Source: BA4 sp044376575
GTDB lineage: Bacteria; Bacteroidota; Bacteroidia; CAIKAF01
Direction of reading: 5' to 3'
Assembly: GCA_044376575.1 (NCBI GenBank)
Contig: JBILKR010000040.1
Location: 1-10,994 of the forward strand
DNA length: 10,994 bases
Shown: positions 1 to 5,341 of the stretch, piece after piece
How the letters are laid out: the number at the start of each line of letters is the position of its first letter
Numbering within the stretch: the stretch's first letter is position 1
Position numbers and translations under genes: made by a program
The notes under the pieces: model-generated
Databases searched by the model: none
Told to the model about the DNA's origin: nothing
Seen by the model: only the letters and a program-made list of their open reading frames with translations

Positions 1-3000
1 ATTAGTTACAGCGGTGCTGCTGGTCCGCCTTCACCCAGTTCTTTTTCTGGAGCGGGAGTAAATTTACATGTTTTTAATTATCAGATAGGTGGTTTAAATG
101 TAGGTTATGCTGGAGCTTTCCCTTCTCCAACGTTTAATCCGAGAGCATTTACCGGGAGTATAACTGTAATGCCTGCAGTTCCATGTATTGCACCTCCTAC
201 TGCAGGTATAGCTGTAGCTCAGGTAAATCCTGTGTGTCCAACGCAAACAGCAAATATTAATTTAACAGGAAACACATCCGGATTAGGTCAAACCTATCAG
301 TGGCAATCATCGCCTGATAGTATAACCTGGACAGATATTCCAGGAGAAACAAATCAGGGATTTAGTGCAGTTTTGCCGGGAAGCGGTTATTACAGGGCCA
401 TTGTTACTTGCTCTGCACAGAGCGATACTTCTTCTGCAGTTTTCATGCAGATTAATCCTTTCTACAATTGTTACTGTGCATCCAATGCTACATCAACTTT
501 AGATGAGTACATTGACACCGTAAGAATTGGTTCTTTTGCTAATCAGTCTTTCGGACAGTGTGCAACATATACAAACTTTTACAATACAGTTTCTGCCCCA
601 ATCTTATTCATGGGTGATACAATTCCTGCTTCAGTAAGTACGAGAGATTGTGAAAATACGGGATTTTATAGCCGTTATGTGGAAATGTATATTGATTATA
701 ATCAAGACGGTGTATTTTCCGATCCTACGGAAAGGGTTTTGTTTGGATCTGCTGCTAATTTAGCGCAAAGTTCAGTGAACATGAATATTATAATACCTAA
801 CACGGCATTATCCGGTCCAACCGGTATGCGTGTAGTATGTCGTGAATTTGGTGATGCTACATCTGTTACTCCTTGTGGAACATATAGTTATGGAGAAACA
901 GAAGATTACCTGGTAGATATTCGTCCTTATCCGACAAATGATGCCGGTATAAGTTCAATAATTTCACCTACAGTTGCTCCTGAATTGTCTTGCAGCGTGA
1001 ATGATACGGCTACTGTCATCCTTTCTTCTTATGGGTTAGATACTTTGGTTTCTGCAGATATTATTATCGCAATTAACAATACCATTGTGGATACGGTAAA
1101 CTGGACAGGATCAATTGCCTTCGGACAGACTGAAGTAGTAAACATGGGATACTATAATTTTAATGATGGTGATTTTGTAAAAATATGGGTTTCAAATCCA
1201 AATGGAAATACAGATGAACTGGAAACCAATGATACACTTTCATTAAATGTATATGATGCATTAAACGGAGTATATACTGTATACGGAACAACTCCTGATT
1301 TCAATACATTGGCTGATGCAGTTGATGCATTGATGACAAGAGGTATTTGTGATGATGTAACTTTTGATTTAAGATCGGGTGCATATACTGACCAGGCAAG
1401 TATTGGACAGTTCCCAATTGTTGGAAATGGTAATTTTGATGTTACCATCAAATCAGAATCTAATAATGCAGCTGATGTTGTAGTTACTTCTCCTATCCCA
1501 ACCACCAATACAAATTATGTTATTGAACTGAATGGTGCTGATCATGTAAATATTCAGGACCTAACGCTTCAGAATGCATTATCACTTTCAACTGTAATTA
1601 ACATCATAAATAATTCTGAAAACAATAAAATTGAAGATTGTATCATCATTGGAGATACCATGGCCGCTGCGTTGTCTAATAACTATGTAATCAAGTCGCT
1701 GAATGGTAACGATAAAAATTTAACCATTAAGGGAAATCATATCCGAGGTGGTGGTGCAGCTTTATGGTTATTTGGCGCTGATGCCAATACCTATGAAGAA
1801 GGCTTGGTGATAGAAGATAACCTGATTGAAGATTATTACGGAGCAGGATTTGTAGGTGTGTATTTATTCAGACCACAGATTCACCATAATATTCTCGCTA
1901 CAGATACCATGAATTTTAATGGTAATGTATTTCACCTTGATGTTGAAGAATCTTTAGGCGGAATTGAATTGGTAAACAACAGTATTAAGGGGGTTCAGGG
2001 TGGATTTGGAATTAACCTATCTAACGTAGATGCATCTCCATCTAATCCGTCACTGGTAGCAAATAATATGGTGTATCTTGGTTCTACTGTTAATCCGACA
2101 TATAGTGAGGCTATTGCCTTGCAGAATGTTACCAATGCAGATGTCATGTTTAACTCTCTGCATGTGCGCAGTATGGAACCATCTACAGGCGCCGTGAGAG
2201 TATTTAACGGAGCAACTAACGGTGTTCGCTTAATGAATAACAATATTGTGAATTCTGGTGACGGATTTGCCATTAATTCTGAATCTGCAAACTATATCGC
2301 AGCATCAGATTATAATAACCTGTATGTAGCAGGTAATAATTTGGTAAACATCGGAGGAACAAACTATGCAGACTTGGCAGCTTATCAATCGGCTACAGGC
2401 ATGGAATCAAATTCAATATCTGTAGATCCTTTATTTGTAAATGATGATCTACACACTTGTGTTGCTGATTTAGATGGAGCAGGGTTAACAATTGCAGGCA
2501 TTACTGAAGATTTTGACGGTGATGTACGTAATGCAAATACACCTGATATCGGAGCTGATGAATTTATTTCTACATCTGTATTTACGCTTGGAAATGATAT
2601 CATTAAATGTGCAAATGATACAGTAACACTTGCTGTTGATGATATTCAGGATGCTACATACAACTGGAGCCCATTCTTCCAGACAACATCTTCTATTGAA
2701 GTTGATTTACCAGGTTTATATTTTGTACAGGTTGTTACTTCTTGCGGATTAGCAGTTGACTCTATAAATATTTCAAACATTCCATCTGCAACAGCATCTT
2801 TCACTTCAAACGTGAGTTATTTCAGTGTTGGATTTACAAACACATCAACCAACGCATTAACGTATGCATGGGATTTTGGTGATGGAAATACTTCTACCGA
2901 TGAAAATCCAACGCATGTATATGATGACGAGGGATCTTACACAGTTACATTAACAGTAACAGATGAGTGTGGAAATTCAATTACATCAACTCAAACAGTA

Positions 3001-3291
3001 GTTATCGATGTTCAGTTTAACGGAATATCATCAGAGGTATTTACTGATTTAATCATGTATCCGAACCCTACTTCTGATATTGTAAATATTCAGTTTGCAT
3101 TAGCTACTTCAGAAGTAATTACAATTGATTTAATGGATTTATCAGGAAGAATTATCTCTTCTAAAAATCTTGGTGTACAGCAAGGATTTATGAATACACA
3201 ATTAAACCTTGATCGAAACGCTTCAGGAACTTACATTGTGAGAATAAATGCTGGTTCAAACTTTAGCAATCACAGAGTGGTATTGAGATAA
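1..3291 (+). CDS. Large secreted multidomain protein (Ig-like, GEVED, beta-helix, PKD) with T9SS type A sorting domain; 5' end missing
   Basis: The frame is open from base 1, so the start lies upstream; 1096 codons are visible (residue 1 = bases 1-3). An Ig-like segment (about 75-145, YQWQSSPDSITW) comes first. A GEVED domain follows (about 158-307), with the acidic DYNQDG loop at 232-237 and the name motif as GETED at 298-302. A CARDB-like beta-sandwich (about 313-420) leads into a right-handed parallel beta-helix (about 421-857) rich in Asn-containing rungs and closing with IGADEF, a usual end of such helices in Bacteroidota. Next come an Ig-like domain (about 858-925), a PKD domain (about 930-1003, core WDFGDG from 957) and a T9SS sorting domain (from MYPNPT at 1019, ending RVVLR). 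Family knowledge places such proteins outside the cell, anchored or released by T9SS. Beta-helices often bind or cleave polysaccharide, but no catalytic residues are recognisable, so an adhesin or matrix role is as likely. The hairpin just downstream probably ends the transcript. Confidence 0.93.
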   Translation: MSYSGAAGPPSPSSFSGAGVNLHVFNYQIGGLNVGYAGAFPSPTFNPRAFTGSITVMPAVPCIAPPTAGIAVAQVNPVCPTQTANINLTGNTSGLGQTYQWQSSPDSITWTDIPGETNQGFSAVLPGSGYYRAIVTCSAQSDTSSAVFMQINPFYNCYCASNATSTLDEYIDTVRIGSFANQSFGQCATYTNFYNTVSAPILFMGDTIPASVSTRDCENTGFYSRYVEMYIDYNQDGVFSDPTERVLFGSAANLAQSSVNMNIIIPNTALSGPTGMRVVCREFGDATSVTPCGTYSYGETEDYLVDIRPYPTNDAGISSIISPTVAPELSCSVNDTATVILSSYGLDTLVSADIIIAINNTIVDTVNWTGSIAFGQTEVVNMGYYNFNDGDFVKIWVSNPNGNTDELETNDTLSLNVYDALNGVYTVYGTTPDFNTLADAVDALMTRGICDDVTFDLRSGAYTDQASIGQFPIVGNGNFDVTIKSESNNAADVVVTSPIPTTNTNYVIELNGADHVNIQDLTLQNALSLSTVINIINNSENNKIEDCIIIGDTMAAALSNNYVIKSLNGNDKNLTIKGNHIRGGGAALWLFGADANTYEEGLVIEDNLIEDYYGAGFVGVYLFRPQIHHNILATDTMNFNGNVFHLDVEESLGGIELVNNSIKGVQGGFGINLSNVDASPSNPSLVANNMVYLGSTVNPTYSEAIALQNVTNADVMFNSLHVRSMEPSTGAVRVFNGATNGVRLMNNNIVNSGDGFAINSESANYIAASDYNNLYVAGNNLVNIGGTNYADLAAYQSATGMESNSISVDPLFVNDDLHTCVADLDGAGLTIAGITEDFDGDVRNANTPDIGADEFISTSVFTLGNDIIKCANDTVTLAVDDIQDATYNWSPFFQTTSSIEVDLPGLYFVQVVTSCGLAVDSINISNIPSATASFTSNVSYFSVGFTNTSTNALTYAWDFGDGNTSTDENPTHVYDDEGSYTVTLTVTDECGNSITSTQTVVIDVQFNGISSEVFTDLIMYPNPTSDIVNIQFALATSEVITIDLMDLSGRIISSKNLGVQQGFMNTQLNLDRNASGTYIVRINAGSNFSNHRVVLR

Positions 3292-3308
3292 TCACCATTA
3301 GGAATACT

Positions 3309-3343
3309 AAATAAAAAAGCCCCATTATGGGGCTTTTTTATTT
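3309..3343. terminator. Bidirectional intrinsic terminator between convergent genes
   Basis: A perfect inverted repeat of 15 bp per arm (3309-3323 and 3329-3343) encloses a 5-base loop, ATTAT. The core is GCCCC/GGGGC flanked by six A on the left and six T on the right, so either strand gives a GC stem followed by a U tract. It begins 18 bases after the stop of the secreted-protein gene. On the minus strand it covers the last codons of recX, whose TAA stop lies at 3327-3325, partly in the loop. Confidence 0.9.
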
Positions 3344-3798
3344 TTAATCAATTCTATCACCGATTTTATATCATCCATACTATACCCCTTCTGATATAAA
3401 TATTGCATCATTTTTTGCTGAATATGAAAGGACCGCGATTCTTTAGCAGTGATTTGTTCCCACTTCTTTTGCGCAATTTTTAAAAGATTTTCATCATAAT
3501 TATCACTTTCAATATAGGCAATTGCATGCTTGATAATTTGAAGATCAATTTTTCTTTTTCTGAGTTCGTTTTCAATTTTCTTTTTTCCCCATTTTTTAAT
3601 TGATGCCTTGCCTTTAGCAAACTGAATAGCGAATCGCTGATCGTCAATGAATTTTTCCTTTATTAACTGTTGCAATATTTTTTTTGAATCGTCATCAGCA
3701 AGTCCTAACTCCCTACATTTAATAAGGACTTCAGCAGAGCAACGCTCACGGTAGTTGCACCATTTAACGATTTTAATAAATCCGGGATGATCCATCAT
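3325..3798 (-). CDS. recX: Regulatory protein RecX (RecA modulator)
   Basis: RecX proteins bind RecA filaments and modulate, usually inhibit, recombinase and coprotease activity in the cytoplasm. The 157-residue product has the usual RecX size and all-alpha, basic make-up. The N-terminal helix YRERCSAEV (about 16-24) matches the R..RS..EL region of the family. FIDDQRFAIQFAKGKA (50-65) followed by WGKKKIENELRKRKI (70-84) is the family hallmark (L/F-dD.rfA..f, then G..kI...L..kgI). A third helical repeat runs from about 105 to 150. I chose the ATG at 3798-3796 because its A is the last base of the upstream TGA stop (TGATG), an arrangement typical of translational coupling. A second ATG follows directly, and a TTG precedes it at 3801. 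The final codons (NKKAP) are written by the terminator stem, so the 3' end of the gene doubles as its own terminator. No recA is visible nearby. The assignment is firm at family level. Confidence 0.9.
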   Translation of the reverse strand: MMDHPGFIKIVKWCNYRERCSAEVLIKCRELGLADDDSKKILQQLIKEKFIDDQRFAIQFAKGKASIKKWGKKKIENELRKRKIDLQIIKHAIAYIESDNYDENLLKIAQKKWEQITAKESRSFHIQQKMMQYLYQKGYSMDDIKSVIELIKNKKAP

Positions 3799-3800
3799 CA
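3796..3800 (-). promoter_or_regulatory. TGATG stop/start overlap coupling the lipoprotein gene to recX
   Basis: On the minus strand the TGA stop of the lipoprotein gene (3800-3798) shares its A with the ATG of recX (3798-3796). No Shine-Dalgarno-like sequence precedes it, so recX is probably translated by ribosomes that re-initiate after finishing the upstream gene. The two genes must therefore share a transcript. Confidence 0.75.
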
Positions 3801-4229
3801 ATTAAAAATTCTAACCAATGCACCATCAAAACTGGTTGAATATTGTTTCAAGGAATACATGGCAGGGCCATCCACTTTTTCTCCATTTATAATATTGAAA
3901 CGAGATCCACAACCACTTCCTAAACAATCATCATCTACCAGAAATAATCCGTTATTATCTAATGTTACTTTGCCGCAAGGGTTTTCTGTATCGTAAGGGC
4001 AGTGCCTTTCATAGGCATTAAACTGATCGATACTAACACGATAGATTACTATTCCTCTCGAACCTCCGCTTACATAGGCATGTCCGCCCACGGCTTGTAA
4101 ACTAATAAATTCCGGATCAAATGTGCTGATTGTGATATCTACGGGTACGTTTGGAATATTTACCGGATATTGATTTCCGCAAGAAACCAAAATAAAACTT
4201 AAAATAATAATTGTGAAAATGTGTCTCAT
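3798..4229 (-). CDS. Rieske-fold-like lipoprotein with non-canonical cluster ligands
   Basis: I chose the ATG at 4229 (143 residues), because it gives a compact lipoprotein signal peptide: basic MRH, a hydrophobic stretch, and lipobox LVSC with the acylated Cys at 17. An upstream ATG at 4262 would add 11 polar residues and is less likely. The mature part resembles small Rieske domains: the second-loop sequence GSRFNIINGEKVDGPA (108-123) followed by SLKQY closely matches the GSRFd...G.v..GPA..pL..y pattern. The iron-sulfur ligands differ from the standard C-x-H and C-x-x-H pairs. The first site reads HCPYD (C77, with Tyr where His is expected). The second reads CLGSGCGS (C102 and C107, with Cys in the usual His place). 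C85 is a further cysteine. Binding of a normal 2Fe-2S cluster is therefore doubtful; disulfides or another metal are possible. It is the first gene of a two-gene unit with recX, with no obvious functional link. Family placement is by motif memory and is moderately sure. Confidence 0.75.
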   Translation of the reverse strand: MRHIFTIIILSFILVSCGNQYPVNIPNVPVDITISTFDPEFISLQAVGGHAYVSGGSRGIVIYRVSIDQFNAYERHCPYDTENPCGKVTLDNNGLFLVDDDCLGSGCGSRFNIINGEKVDGPAMYSLKQYSTSFDGALVRIFN

Positions 4230-4284
4230 AACAACTGAATAATTATGAATTGGAAGATACAATCTTTTCTTTATTCGACGTCTA

Positions 4285-4302
4285 TTAATTCACTATTTTT
4301 AC
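4285..4302 (+). repeat. 18-bp direct repeat, copy 1, with -7-like box
   Basis: TTAATTCACTATTTTTAC occurs here and again, exactly, at 5286-5303. It contains TATTTTTA (4294-4301), one base from the Bacteroidota -7 box TAnnTTTG. No clear TTG lies 19 bases upstream, so this copy is a weaker promoter candidate than copy 2. A start site just downstream, around 4306-4308, would leave the ATG at 4307 almost leaderless and favours initiation at 4328. Confidence 0.5.
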
Positions 4303-4327
4303 ATAAATGATTCATACAAATATACCA

Positions 4328-4786
4328 ATGATAAAGGCACTATTTCGTTTAAGTATGATGCTTTTGTTTTTTTTATTTGCAACACCTGTCAATGCACAGC
4401 AACATAATCCTAAATTAAAAAAAATTAAAGTTGCTAAAGGTAAAGATGAATCAGGTAAAAAATACATTACTCCTAAACAGAGAAAAAAAATTCAATCTAA
4501 AGATTTTATTGAAAGAAGAAGATCTCTGAGAAATAAATTAACTGAACGTGAAAAGAGGCAAATAGACAGGGTGTTGGGCGTAAACAGGAAAGCAAATAAC
4601 ACAGAAGCGAAGAAGAAAGATGAAAGAACAAACAAACTGAAAAATCAGGAAAAAAAACTTAGAAAAAAACACTTAAGTATTCAAAAAGAAGCAGTAAGAA
4701 AAAGGATAAAAAAGAATTTGAAAAAAGCTGAAAAAAAAATCAGAGAACAACAACAATATTATAAGAGGAAAAATAAAAGAAAGTAG
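4328..4786 (+). CDS. Very basic exported protein of unknown function, probably helical
   Basis: I do not recognise a named family. The ATG at 4328 gives a 152-residue protein with a clean signal peptide: MIKALFR, then a hydrophobic run LSMMLLFFLFA, then cleavage after VNA (residue 23) before QQ. The in-frame ATG at 4307 would add MIHTNIP and lies only 5 bases from a -7-like box, so it is less likely. The mature part of about 129 residues contains, by hand count, about 36 Lys and 16 Arg against about 14 acidic residues, no Cys and few aromatics. From about residue 60 onward, charged heptad-like stretches (ERRRSLRNKLTEREKRQ, KKLRKKHLSIQKEAVRKR) suggest long alpha helices or a coiled coil, ending in a YYKRKNKRK tail. 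The product probably sits in the periplasm or outside the cell. Binding to polyanions such as DNA, polysaccharide or lipopolysaccharide is suggested only by the charge. It could also be structurally disordered. Confidence 0.72.
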   Translation: MIKALFRLSMMLLFFLFATPVNAQQHNPKLKKIKVAKGKDESGKKYITPKQRKKIQSKDFIERRRSLRNKLTEREKRQIDRVLGVNRKANNTEAKKKDERTNKLKNQEKKLRKKHLSIQKEAVRKRIKKNLKKAEKKIREQQQYYKRKNKRK

Positions 4787-4808
4787 TTTCAAAAATATAT
4801 ATTTGAAA
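4787..4808 (+). promoter_or_regulatory. AT-rich near-palindrome containing a perfect TAnnTTTG box
   Basis: TTTCAAA (4787-4793) is mirrored by TTTGAAA (4802-4808), and the centre is itself nearly symmetric (10 of 11 positions pair). It starts at the base after the stop of the basic-protein gene. TATATTTG (4798-4805) exactly fits the Bacteroidota -7 consensus and is 16 bases from the next ATG. No TTG is found at the expected -33 distance. It may be a weak promoter for the next gene or an mRNA 3'-end hairpin. Such AT-rich symmetry can arise by chance. Confidence 0.35.
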
Positions 4809-4821
4809 ATAATTTAAAGTT

Positions 4822-5241
4822 ATGGATGAATTCGGCTCATGGATATATATAGCGTTTATTGTTATTAGTATTTTAAGTGGCGTGCTCAAAAGTAGTAAGC
4901 GCTCAGATGAGAAGGGGAAGAAAACTGTTCCTAAGAAGACACCTGCTCCCGCAGAGAAATCTTTTGAAGAGATTTGGAGAGAGATTACGGATAGTAAAAT
5001 ACCAGCACCTCAACCGGTTATTCAGCATGAAGATGAAGTAGATGAAATTGGACAAAGTTTAGAATCTGTAACCACCGGCTCACTGGAAGTAATGATTGAT
5101 GAAACCTCATTACAAAACAAATCGATTCAAATACAGAAAGAGCCAGCGCAAGACACAGAAAAACAGCAACTTGAAAATACTGATTGGAGGCAGGCAGTAA
5201 TATTGTCTGAAGTGCTTGGTCGACCTAAAAGCTGGACTTGA
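4822..5241 (+). CDS. Small membrane-anchored protein with conserved-looking C-terminal motif, function unknown
   Basis: The 139-residue product begins with a short acidic and polar segment. One transmembrane helix follows (about 7-23, WIYIAFIVISILSGVL), then a Lys-rich patch (24-39), consistent with the positive-inside rule and a cytoplasmic C-terminal part. The middle is Pro-, Glu- and Gln-rich and looks disordered. Two short motifs stand out: SFEEIWREI (47-55) and DWRQAVILSEVLGRPKSW (121-138). I recall both arrangements (FE-[ED]-I-..-E-[IL] and a terminal AVI-x-SEIL-x-RP) from short hypothetical proteins of Bacteroidota. This suggests a lineage-specific family in which the end of the chain docks onto a partner; that role is inference. 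The gene lies 35 bases after the basic-protein gene on the same strand, so they may be co-transcribed. No Shine-Dalgarno sequence precedes the ATG. A 100-base gap with a promoter separates it from the receptor gene. Confidence 0.78.
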   Translation: MDEFGSWIYIAFIVISILSGVLKSSKRSDEKGKKTVPKKTPAPAEKSFEEIWREITDSKIPAPQPVIQHEDEVDEIGQSLESVTTGSLEVMIDETSLQNKSIQIQKEPAQDTEKQQLENTDWRQAVILSEVLGRPKSWT

Positions 5242-5258
5242 AATTTTATTTAAAATTT
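5241..5258 (+). terminator. Weak AT-only hairpin after the small membrane protein gene
   Basis: AAATTTTA (5241-5248) and TAAAATTT (5251-5258) form an inverted repeat around TT, beginning in the stop codon and followed by TTTG. It lacks GC pairs, so it would be a poor intrinsic terminator, and read-through into the receptor gene is plausible. Confidence 0.3.
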
Positions 5259-5272
5259 TTTGAAAAAAGGCC

Positions 5273-5302
5273 TTGTTAAAATACCTTAATTCACTATTTT
5301 TA
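5273..5302 (+). promoter_or_regulatory. Bacteroidota-type promoter for the TonB-dependent receptor operon (includes 18-bp repeat, copy 2)
   Basis: TTG (5273-5275), 19 bases, then TATTTTTA (5295-5302) fits the Bacteroidota layout of a -33 TTG and a -7 TAnnTTTG box with one mismatch in the last base. The -7 box lies inside TTAATTCACTATTTTTAC (5286-5303), the second exact copy of the 18-bp sequence at 4285-4302. A start site near 5308 would give a leader of about 34 bases before the ATG at 5342. Confidence 0.6.
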
Positions 5303-5341
5303 CCAAATTGAATTTAATTTGAAAAAGTTTACACAAAAATA

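Noticed and set aside
1152..2603. Open frames on the minus strand at 1152-1508, 1995-2273 and 2385-2603.
   Set aside because: They lie wholly inside the plus-strand secreted-protein gene, whose domains are recognisable throughout, and they show no domain or signal of their own.
3787..3996. Plus-strand open frame of 69 codons opposite the lipoprotein gene.
   Set aside because: It is antisense to the Rieske-like coding sequence and has no protein-like features.
4230..4306. A promoter for the minus-strand lipoprotein-recX unit.
   Set aside because: The best candidate on that strand, TATCTTCC at 4259-4252, matches only half of the -7 box and has no TTG at the expected distance, so I did not call one.
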